Below are positions 45,302-54,740 of a stretch of 64,000 nt of DNA, in pieces (within the stretch, counting starts at the first letter, position 1; each line of letters starts with the position of its first letter). The notes beneath the pieces are model-generated. The model had not been told where the DNA came from. It did not search any database and worked only from the letters and a program-made list of their open reading frames with translations. Source of the DNA: Nemertoderma westbladi (taxonomy: Eukaryota > Xenacoelomorpha > Nemertodermatida > Nemertodermatidae); assembly GCA_032718475.1 (NCBI GenBank), contig JAUCBJ010008420.1:1-64000 (forward strand), written 5' to 3'. Position numbers and translations under genes: made by a program.

Positions 45302-45695
45302 TTGACATCAAACGGCAAATGCAATTATTATTTATATGCGAGAGCTAATACATTAATTAGGAAGTTTGGTTCGGCCAGCTTATCTGTCAGAGTAGCGCTG
45401 TTTCGTGCATTTTGCACCCAGATCTATGGTAATGCACTATGGGCGGGTCAGCACTACTCTGATAGTATATATAACAAAATTAGAGTGGCATATAATAACT
45501 CTATTCGTTTATTTTTCAATATTCCGAGATTTGCTGATGGAGAACCCACCAGTATAAGCTTAACATGTGCACAATTAAATTTACCGATGTTTATTCACAT
45601 CCGACATCGCTCCATAGCTAGCTTGATATCTAGGGTGTGCAAGTCGGATAATTTAATTGTATGTGCGGTATATAGTACATGCCGATTAGCTGGTT
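45302..45695 (+). pseudogene. LINE RT thumb/C-terminal fragment
   Basis: YYLYARANTLIRKFGSASL, VALFRAFCTQIYGNALW and KIRVAYNNSIRLFFNIPRF are the C-terminal domain after RT in CR1/Jockey-like LINEs. The frame runs on into unrelated sequence after about 45,695, where an opposite-strand LINE begins. Confidence 0.65.
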
Positions 45696-45699
45696 ATAT

Positions 45700-47733
45700 A
45701 AGGAATACTATTGGCGAGAGAATTCCACCCTGTGGGACACCACAGAGCATAGATCTAAGGGTTGAAATTATCTCGCCAATACTTACAAACTGCGTTCTAG
45801 AACTAAGAAAGCTAGCCAGTAATTTATGTGGGATGCCTCTGATACCGTACCGTACATATGTAGTTTATCAAGAAGAATTTTAAAATCTATAGTATCAAAT
45901 GCCTTTTTAAGGTCAATAAAAATAGTACGTACTGGCTGTTTGAATAAATTATGTAATTGACAAAAGAGCATCTGTTGTAGATGTCTTTGAGCGGAAACCA
46001 TACTGGGATTTTGCAATTATTGAGAATTTGTCTAGGTAAGATTTAATAATCTTCTCAAAAATTTTACTCAAGACAGGTAACAAGGATATCGGCTGGTAGT
46101 TGTTTGTGTCGGTAGGGTCTTGAAATTTTTAAAGAATATGGAAAAAACCCGTTTTTTATAGATAAATTTATCAGATAGTTCAAGTGTATAGATAGTGGCT
46201 GTGCTGCTAAAATTAATAGTCTCGCAGGGAAGTTGTCATTGGACGACGAGTTAGGGTTTAGGTGTAGTAAGTGATATTGTATTTCTACTGGCGAGGTCTC
46301 ACAGAGTGAAGAGGATGATGGATTTTTATGTCGTACATTACGCAGTGGTGATCGTGGCGATTTAGGTATAGTTTCTGCTAGTGAAGGACCAATAGTCGAA
46401 AAGTGTTTATTAATAGCATTAGCAAGGTATTGCTTTTCTGCATTGCGTCATGGAATGCTATATAGAGATATTCTCTATATAGCATTCCATGATTGCGTAG
46501 AGTAGTCGTTAATTTATTTCGAAACGTCCTATATTTATTTAACAGCATTATTTATTATCAGTTGGTTTTTTTTTAATAAATTCTGTATATTTTATTTTTA
46601 CGTAAAGTAGAATTTATAAGTCCCCGTGTCATCCACGGTTTATTTTGGGCTTCCCGTTTCGGTAAGTTCTTTTCAAGAACATGTGAACGGCAAATTTTCT
46701 GGAGGTCAGAATAAAACAAGTCAAATTTTTTATCATCTGGTTCATTATTGTTTGTACACGACCAAGATGTCTGCTCGTTTATATCATTTAAAAATTATGT
46801 TACATTAAAGTTTCCATAATCAAAAACGTTTTTTGTTGTTTTTTCATTAAAAAAAACAAGATTATTCCGTAAAAACCACAAAAGTTGAGTAGTGGTCCGT
46901 AGTTCCGATGTCACATTCAAAAGGGGCAAAGATAGATAGTGAAGTTGTTATATTTGTTATTATGTGATCAATTAGACTTTTGGACCACTCGGTAACTCGA
47001 GTTGGCTGTTTAATTAATTGCGTGAATCCGAAGGAATTTATTAATTCTATATATGTTTTAGATACACACACATGAAGATTTTAGTAGATCAATATTATTT
47101 ATATCTCCGGTAATAAAGACATCCTGGTTTGATTGCGATAATTTTTTTAAAGTAGAACCCAATTGGTTGATAAAATTATCAATATTCACAGAATCAGAAC
47201 GATATATGGTACCAATAATTACTGGTTGATTGTGATTTCGTTTAATTTGGATCCGCGAATTTTCCGGTCCCTCCATTTTTAGATCGACTCTTTCTTTCAG
47301 TCGCTTCTAAAGATTCCTTTATATAAATGGCAGTACCGCCTCGATTTAACGTTGTTCCTAGTGTTCGGTTATCAGTGAAAGGACCTTGATATCCAGAAAT
47401 TTTTACAAGATCGGTTAGATAATTGTCAGTTAAGACATCAAACTGTTTGTCTAAAATATTCAAAAAATCAGTAATCGGTGATAAATTTTTTTGCAGGCTC
47501 TTACAGAAGGGAAAGGTTTCTTTAAAGCAGAAAACGCAAAATCGGGTTGACAAAGGGTTAGGTTCAGCAATCTCCCTCAGGCTTAGGTGTGATCCGCACT
47601 GGCAGTGAAAATTATTTGAACGCAATTCACACTGAAATACATAATCCGGTGGGGCGATTATAGAAAAACAAAATTGGCACAATAATTTTTTGTTGGGTGT
47701 AAACATACGGTTAATTCTGGCTAATGTAATCAA
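45700..47733 (-). pseudogene. CR1/Jockey-like LINE, endonuclease to RT, frameshifted
   Basis: Minus strand, in order. First a Cys-rich N-terminus (47,733-47,500; CQFCFSIIAPPDYVFQC). Then the endonuclease: NRGGTAIYIKESLEA, GTIYRSDSVNIDNFINQL, DVFITGDINNIDLLKS and SLIDHIITN. Then RT: NNYQPISLLPVLSKIFEKII, SQYGFRSKTSTTDALLS, RTIFIDLKKAFDTIDFKILL (catalytic Asp) and GVPQGGILSPIVFLI, which ends at the junction with the opposite-strand fragment. The FADD box and thumb are absent. At least four frame changes are present. Confidence 0.75.
46448..46492. repeat. Perfect 21-bp palindrome arms with 3-nt loop
   Basis: TCATGGAATGCTATATAGAG A, loop TAT, then the exact complement. ATTGCGT flanks it on both sides. 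It lies between the RT and the endonuclease of the LINE. Confidence 0.95.
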
Positions 47734-48554
47734 ATTTTAGTAATTTTAGTTAGTACAGAGATCGCAGTTGCTATGCCTACGTATGAACTAAAGCTTACAA
47801 AACTGCAGTCTGAAGAGGTAGGCAATGAGTCTGACAGTTTTAAGACAGAAAGTTATCAATAGGACCGTACGTGAGATGGAATTAACCGCGTGTTTGAATA
47901 TCACTCTAAGACGAATCTGGCAAAACAGGCAGGTCTATTTATATAGATAGACAACAAAAATAATTACGGTTGAAGCAAATATTTCTTAGTAAATAATTGA
48001 AAAAATAACACAAAAAGGGATACCGGATTCGGTTAATTATGTAACAGACAGTTAAGTTCATGTGTCTGAAATTTCCAACCCTATCGTGGTTAACATAACA
48101 AAAGTTTCATAAAAAAGAGAAGAATAAACTAAAATACTAAAATAATCAAAATTTCGGATTACAATGGCTACTACCTGCAGATATTATTAGTAGTCATTAA
48201 AAAAAACACCTAAAATAGTTGGTTTTTCAAGTTGTACAGTAGTGGGACTATGGGCCCATTTCACTGTGCCAGTGCTGTGTTCCGGTCTGGTAGTAGGCAT
48301 AATTGTTTTGTTTACAGCCCTGTCAGTAACGAATAGGTCGTTCCTGAAAAAATGAAAAAATTCAAATGAAAAAACTAGTTTCGAAAAAAAAATGAAAAAA
48401 TACTTGCTTTTGAAAAAAAATTAAAAAAAATACTAAAAAAGTAGTAAATGGCCGGAAATCACCACCGTAATGAATATTATTTTTTTATTTTATTTATACC
48501 ATATAATCAGTCCATAAATACCAGTTTACCGTATTATGGTAAGGGGACCGAAAA
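47734..48554. other. No gene seen
   Basis: AT-rich upstream flank of the LINE, with runs of A and the repeated word GAAAAAA near 48,350-48,430. Confidence 0.5.
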
Positions 48555-49095
48555 GGTTACAGTGGTAGTTTTTTCTAACCAAAACAATAAGCGAGAGATC
48601 TCGGGTACATTTTGTGGTGTTTTACATACATACAAATAGGAATTCTTCATTTTGCAATGTTTTCGGGTAAACAGAATGTCCAAAACAGAGGCCCGAAAAC
48701 AAGTACCGGTATTTTAGTTAATGAATCAAGTTTTTAGGGGTATTTTTGAAGTTATTTTGAGGTATTTTGGTTTCTTGGTGTGTTTTGTGGTAATTCGTAG
48801 GACCGAGAGCTTCTGCCTAACAAATTCAAGTATATAGTGATACAATGTGTGATAGATAACGCTAAGTGATATTTTTTTCAAATAAAACAATATATTCGAT
48901 ATAAAAACGTGAGGGAAAGCACTATTTTCCACTCATTTTCTTTAGCGAAATTCAGGTATCCTGTATCAGGTATCAGGTAGCCCCCGTGTGTTGACATTCT
49001 AGCAAGCATTCTTGCAAACTCCTGTAAAACTCAACCACTCTAGACAAAATAGTTGAATTAAGCTGTTATGAAAATGAGTGCAAAAATGCGGTGTA
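48555..49095. repeat. Dispersed repeat, copy 2
   Basis: Second copy of the repeat at 42,650-43,230, same orientation. The large TIR element begins right at its end, after TAGTCCT, a word also present at the matching point of copy 1. Confidence 0.65.
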
Positions 49096-50620
49096 GTCCT
49101 TAATGGGGTAGACGACTCGGAAATTTTTTTTCGAGTTTTCGTTGGTTTCATGTGAAAGAGCATGTGAAATAACCCCAGAGAGCAATTTTACTTAAAAAAA
49201 ATAAATATTGGCCGAGTTATAGCGATTTTAAAACGCAAAATTAGCAACATCGAAAAATCAGGCCGTTTCAGAAAACTGCACTAGTGACGTCACTAGTGCA
49301 GCAGTAAATGTTCATTGGTTACTATACAATATAAATCTCTTAGTAACTAAAATAAATTGTGTAGCTAATATTTATTTAGTGTGTTTTTGTGTTGTGTTAA
49401 GAATACATTATTTGATATCTTAATGTGGAAATTGATTCATGACAAGTTAATTATTCCAGAATAATAATTATTTTTCCCAAACTATACAGTTGTTAGCTAT
49501 AAAAATAAAATATATTTGTAGCTAAAACTGCCAGGTGATAGAAATCCAGTAGCTTATTGATGTTTCATTTAAGCTTCAAAACTTAGATTACTTTGGATTA
49601 GATTGTGGATTCGCACTTTTTCGATTGTAATTATTTTTATACAAGTTAAATTATTGAATTCCAATTGATAGTTGATAGTTATACTCCAGTCCCTGGCTTT
49701 AGACCCCGTAGGAATTTTGGGGTGGACGGGGTTTCTCACCGAATCCTAGTTGGACATACATATATGGGTGAAAAAAACTTGGGTAGACTTTCTGGTTCCT
49801 GGGCGTAAGTTTTTTATAGCCATTTGTTTTGTGCGTCTGTGAGCTGTTCACAATTTCAAAAATTGCGGCGATTTGAGTATTTACTATGACAGTTTCCAAC
49901 GTAACATAATAATACACTTTAAAAATTGTGGTGAAAGTGGTAAAACAAAAAATACGCCACATAATATACAGTACCTGTTTTTTAATACATTGTGAAAAGA
50001 TCCAATTATTTCATGTAATAATGTTACCTATACATATTTTCTATGCTGTGCAAGTAAATACATTGTGTTCTAGAATACTAGCTACTAATTTATAGCTATT
50101 AATAAAATTTGTTACATCATTTTAAGTATTTATTTTTAACATCATTTTAAGTATTTATTTTAAACATAAATCATTAATTTAACATAAAAACAGAAAGCAA
50201 AAGTTATTGGTCTCACCGATAATGTTCGTTAAATGGAATTTTCCGAACTTCAGGGTCCCCATAAACATAACCATGTAGGCTAATTATTTCTGTTACTGCA
50301 CATCTTTCGCTATATTTTTCAATAAGAAATATCACAGAATTGTTCTAGAACAATTTACAAACACATTATATTAAAGCAAATATATGTTATTAAAAAATCA
50401 TTAAAAAATCATATGTGGCATATAATGCAAAAGTACCAGTAGCTAACAAAACTTTGTTAGCTACAGTTTCATATTGTTTGATACGGGTATATATATTTTA
50501 TACGTAAGAAGGCCCTTCATATTTTATTTATAATGTAGAAAGAAGGTGTTAAAAGTACAGTACATATAATAAATAATATAATTATTTATCTTGTTGAACA
50601 TCGAACAGTTTTTTTTTCAA

Positions 50621-51449
50621 ATGGGAGACAACAAAGAACTTGTTGGACTACAACTTTGCAGAACTACAACATTAATTCGAGATGGTTTTGGGACATCAAT
50701 TGTTTGTGATGCTTCACGGTGTGTTATCTGTCAAGGTGTTGTATCTGTTAGGTTAGGGGGTTCAGGGGATAATATCACAGTTACCGGAACAACCGAAGGT
50801 AGAAAGAAAATAATAGCAGCCGCACAAATCCGAAAAGATATCGTTTTGAAAAGGATAAATTATCTGGGATTAGACTCTGAGTTTGTATATCATTGCAACA
50901 ATGAGTGTTACAAATTATACACATTAAAGAAAACACTTCTAAAAAAACAAAGAGAACCGGAAGTGATAGATATTTCTTCAGCAAATGCTGAATCTTGATA
51001 AATCACATCCTGAGGTTTATGATCAGTTCATGAAAGGCCATTTTGTTGTACGGAGAACTAAAGGGAAGTTTAATGCGGTTGGTGTCGATATGGCTCTGGA
51101 ACAGACAATAAATAGATCTCAAAAGTCAAGTGGTGGAATTATTGGTCAATCTAAGCGAAAAGACTATATTGCAGAATGGAAACTGGTCTATCATTAGGTT
51201 CTTTCAATTCGACAAGCAATGCAAGTACTACTTAATGTTAGACAAGTCGATTATGAACTGCAGATACATCATGAGTTAAGTGGAAACCTCAGAAACGAGA
51301 TGGATTTAAGTATAGCAAAAATGGTGCAGTATATCGAATGCAAAGAAAATCCCTATATTAATGGAGGTGAGGTTAAACTTCATAATTTATTAACAAACGA
51401 AATTGTACCACCATCAACTTCCGAAAAGCTACAGTGTAAGTGTACTTAA
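50621..51449 (+). pseudogene. Transposon-borne protein of unnamed invertebrate family, N-terminal parts
   Basis: ATG at 50,621. The first block has a zinc-binding pattern (CVICQ ... YHCNNECYKLYTLKK). After a frame change near 50,990 follow HPEVYDQFMKGHFVV and ALEQTINRSQKSSGGIIG. A single TAG at 51,195 is followed in the same frame by IHHELSGNLRNEMD, up to SEKLQCKCT at 51,449, where an insertion starts. The motifs recur in many uncharacterised proteins of invertebrate genomes. I know no tested function. In those proteins a long segment lies between the first two blocks, and it is missing here. Confidence 0.6.
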
Positions 51450-52158
51450 CTTTTCGACCCTGGAAGACAATGTCTATTAGGATTGTTAGGATTGATTATT
51501 AGGATAACAGTAGTATGGCTGTAATGTACTGCTACTGCTGACTCCCTACCTAAGTCTGGCTCAGACCAATACTTGCAAATAAATACTGAACTTAAATACT
51601 CAATCCTGCAATCAATACCCTCTATCTGCCTGTTCCGCAATGGCACGCAAGGCTGACAAAGAGAACTGGGCTGCCGCTATACAAAAGCTTAATGACCTTA
51701 TTGAAGTTAAGTTCGAATATTTGGATGGAGACATTAAGCTCATAAAGACCCAACTAGAACTCATCCCAGTTATCCTCAAGGAAAACGAAACATTAAAAAG
51801 AGAGAACCTAGCTCTAAAAGACAAGATTGCAACACAAGAGCTACATATCGATGAACTCGACCAATACGAGCGGCGGCACTCGGTTCTGCTTCATGGAATT
51901 GCCGAAGGTAGCAAAGATGACGATCGGAAATCTCTCCAAGATGTTCTCTCCACCCTATGTATTAACTTTAACTCCGTTGACATTTTTCACTATATGCAAT
52001 ATTTGGTTAAGGTCATAAAGCCACGATCGACTAGTAAAACGTTTGACAGTCTTCGATCCGAAATCATTAGACAAGAAGGTGCTCCAAACTTATTAAACCT
52101 TCCTTGTTCAAGTCATTCATTGCAGGGTCATTTGTAGCGCGCCTTCTACAATGTTTAT
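51444..52158 (+). mobile_element. LINE ORF1-only insertion
   Basis: It splits the host protein between ...LQCKCT and CTSVLNSN... GTGTAC stands on both sides, a short target duplication whose removal restores the flanking frame. The ORF 51,640-52,137 (165 residues) starts with MARKADKENWAAA, forms a Leu/Glu/Lys coiled coil (residues 10-75, ENETLKRENLALKDK), and continues with DELDQYERRHSVLLHGI, a motif of the RNA-binding ORF1 proteins of L1-like and related LINEs. No RT or poly-A follows. Confidence 0.65.
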
Positions 52159-52404
52159 TTGTGTACATCAGTATTAAATAGTAACTCGCCCAACCTAGAA
52201 CCAACAGATTATGGATGGTCTATTAATGAGAATGACTCATCAATCATGCCCGATCCTTGGAATAATGAACTACCTAAATGGGCGACGATTACTTGCTTCT
52301 GCAAGAAGTGCAATACTATGCGATGCAGATGCCGGAAAGATATCGCTTCTTGCACATCATTTTGCAAATGCAATTTTGAAATGGAGTGCGAAAATATTCC
52401 ATAA
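52159..52404 (+). pseudogene. C-terminal part of the transposon-borne protein
   Basis: It continues the protein broken at 51,449: LEPTDYGWSINEN, then a Cys-rich end (TCFCKKCNTMRCRCRKDI, CTSFCKCNFEMEC) that resembles a CXC-type zinc cluster. Stop at 52,402-52,404. Confidence 0.6.
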
Positions 52405-52944
52405 TAAGAACATTTTATAATTCATAGCATTTAATTAACATTATATAACATTTCATAATAAATTCACTCAGTGATCATATCAATATAACTATTTTACTAT
52501 GCCCTCGTTTCTTTATAACTCGCTTCGATCGGTTTATGATGAATTGGAGCATCGTAAAACCGTTATATTTGGTTAACTCTGGTAACAACAGCTAAATAAT
52601 AATTATCATTTGTACTCTTGATTTGGAAAAGTGATGAGGACACAGATGAATATTTGTATATTTATGACGTCATAAAATGACGTCATAAAAAACTTAGGCC
52701 CAGGAACCTAAAAGTCTACCCAATTTTTTGTTCTTCATTTTTGGACCCCAAACCCAGTTCAAGTGAGAAACGGCGTCCACCTCGAAATTCCTACGGGACT
52801 TAAGGGCAGGGACTGGATTATTAGTCCATGTAGCTGTAATGGATGACGTAGTAAAAATATCTTCAGCTGCCATCTCAATACAATCAGCATAAATCAGAAT
52901 TTAGTTGAACTATAACTACTGTATAATTTAAATTTTTTGATTAT

Positions 52945-53246
52945 CTATTTTTTCACAATTTTGGGAAATATATATTCCTTCCAGAAGCTACGACTACTTT
53001 TCAGTAAACTTTGCATGTATATGGAATCATATGATACTTCAACTATTTTCACTTCGCCATTTATTTCAAAAGATGGATCTGCGATGCTAAACAAGGCCCA
53101 TTGTTTATTGCAAAGATGCATTTGAAGTTGGATTTGTGACATGAATTTAGCGCTTACGATATTCGATTGTGTAAGATAAGATTTTTGAATGGCATGTTTT
53201 GATGTTGGACATTTTACTTCTACCACATGCGTTGGTGTAATGGCAT
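52945..53246 (-). CDS. YqaJ-type PD-(D/E)XK nuclease, last exon
   Basis: The acceptor TTTGATGCCATTTCAG precedes an exon of about 100 codons to a stop. VVEVKCP is the E-x-K of the nuclease core. SQIQLQMHLCNK is the conserved Gln-rich helix, and the strand EVKIVEVSYDSIYM and FWKEYIFPKI complete the C-terminal part of YqaJ-like (lambda-type) exonucleases. In phages these process DNA ends for recombination. In animal genomes relatives are often transposon passengers. It lies within the 5-kb TIR element, minus strand, between the inner element and the right TIR. The first exons, with the catalytic Asp, were not found and may have been disrupted by the inner insertion. Confidence 0.65.
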
Positions 53247-54165
53247 CTGAAATGGCATCAAAAAATAAGATTTTGTGGTATTTTATAAAAACACTAGCTA
53301 CAATATTAAAACAGTACATACCATTGAAAACACTAGCTACCACAAACATTTGTTTTTATTTTCTTTAAAACATTTTTTTTTTCACATGTAACTAGCCAAA
53401 ATATATCAAGAACATAAATCAATAGCCCAAAACATTATGTTTTGGTATTTTTTGGTATTTTGATATTTTTGGATGTCAAACCAAAAACAGCTATTATGAA
53501 AGGCAGAATAATGGTGACACGTGCAACACTAGTACCAGTAACACTTTACAGTGAACTGTACAAAAATCGAAATAATTTCCATCTAGTGCTAAATCTACCC
53601 ATCCATTGTTCGCTGTAAAAACAATTAAAAAATAGATTAATGAAACGCCTGGCAGTATTTAGCTAGCTATATTTGTTTTTAGCTACAGCTCTACGGTACT
53701 GGTATGGGCGAAATAAATATTATTCTAGAATAATTAACTTGATATGAATAATTTGCCTCCATACCGTTATCCTATAATCGATTCTTAACACAACACAAAT
53801 ACACATCCAAATAAATACATAGCTACATTTATTATTTGTTTTATTTTAGATACTGCAATATTATACTTTATATTAGCCAATCAACTGCGCTTGACAACTG
53901 TTGCTGTGTTATGGCTGACGTCACTCGTGCAGTTTTCTGAAACGGCCTGATTTTTCGATGTTGCTAATTTTGCGTTTTAAAATTGCTATAACTCGGCAAA
54001 TATTAATTTTTTTGAAGTAAAATTGCTCTCTGGGGTTTTTTCACATGCTCTTTCACATGAAACCAAAGAAAACTCGAAAAAAAATTTCCGAGTCGTCTAC
54101 CCCATTGTATGCATAAATGTTAATAGCAGTAAGTTTTTATTATTTTCCTTTACTTATATTTGCAG

Positions 54166-54255
54166 ATAAAAAATCTTCGAAACACGTCTGTAAGTTCTGT
54201 GGTCGAGGTTGTGCGAAACCAAGTGTTCTCGAAAAGCACATCCGTAGTCACACAG
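54166..54255 (+). CDS. HIVEP: Schnurri/HIVEP (ZAS) first finger exon
   Basis: Exon of 90 bases after the acceptor TTACTTATATTTGCAG and before the donor ACAG|GTTGGT. It codes for [20 protein letters not shown] and IRSHTG, a complete C2H2 finger (C-x2-C-x12-H-x3-H) plus the start of the TGERPY linker. The finger sequence is diagnostic of the ZAS domain of HIVEP/Schnurri proteins, large nuclear transcription factors that bind kappaB-like sites and act in BMP/TGF-beta signalling. It ends in phase 1 with G, which the next exon's GA completes to Gly. A 5-kb transposon ends 60 bp upstream. Upstream exons are not in sight. Confidence 0.92.
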
Positions 54256-54740
54256 GTTGGTTGCTATGTATTAGAGTGAATGATGGATGGATGGATGGGC
54301 ACGGATGGGTTGGTGTACGTAGTACTGAAGAGCGAGTCAAGCAGTACTTCCAATGGGTAGCACTATAAGGCTGTTAAATGTTTGACTCATGAATATATAC
54401 AAACTATTAGGAATTATATTTATTTATTTATAAAGCACGTTATAAGTAAATAAACCTTACCGGTAGGTGTGTTGTGTTAGTACCAAAGTATGTAAAAAAC
54501 TAAAAAGACCTAGACGTTGCATGCAATCAGTGATCAGCTGACAGCAGCCAGCTGATCGGCAGGTTTCGCCCCGCAGCTGAAGGCATTCTCGGGAGGCCAA
54601 GCCAGGAAATGTAGAGAGAAATTCACAACATAGTACATAATAAATATTCACAATATAATACATAATAAATATAATTCACATTTCACAATATTATACAAAC
54701 ATGTAAAATTAAATTCTGTCATTCGTTCTCTGTTATTCAG
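54256..54740 (+). other. Intron between ZAS finger exons, unique part
   Basis: 485 bases from the GTTGGT donor to the first of 92 acceptors. It contains GCTGACAGCAGCCAGCTGAT, a small inverted repeat, and ends GTCATTCGTTCTCTGTTATT CAG, the ancestral-looking acceptor. Confidence 0.75.

Larger units (their letters stand above)
49685..52817. mobile_element. Inner TIR element, about 3.1 kb, with TIRs of about 135 bp
   Basis: TCCAGTCCCTGGCTTTAGAC and CCCGTAGGAATTTTGGGGTGG at 49,685-49,740, then TTGGGTAGACTTTCTGGTTC to about 49,820, return inverted at 52,683-52,817. It encloses the plus-strand coding relic of 50.6-52.4 kb and lies wholly inside the 5-kb element. Confidence 0.8.
49102..54106. mobile_element. 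Large TIR element, about 5.0 kb, with TIRs of about 450 bp
   Basis: AATGGGGTAGACGACTCGG at 49,102 and its reverse complement ending at 54,106 open inverted repeats that can be followed to about 49,548 and 53,642 (for example TTTTTGTGTTGTGTTAAGAA, CAAGTTAATTATTC and AAACTGCCAGG). The first 190 bp are nearly identical, the rest diverged. The element carries a YqaJ nuclease gene and was itself hit by another TIR element. A target duplication is not clear: TTA on the left and TTGTA on the right. Confidence 0.85.

Noticed and set aside
53930-54106. Promoter or enhancer just upstream of the HIVEP finger exon
   Set aside because: The sequence is the right TIR of the 5-kb element, matched by 49,102-49,290.
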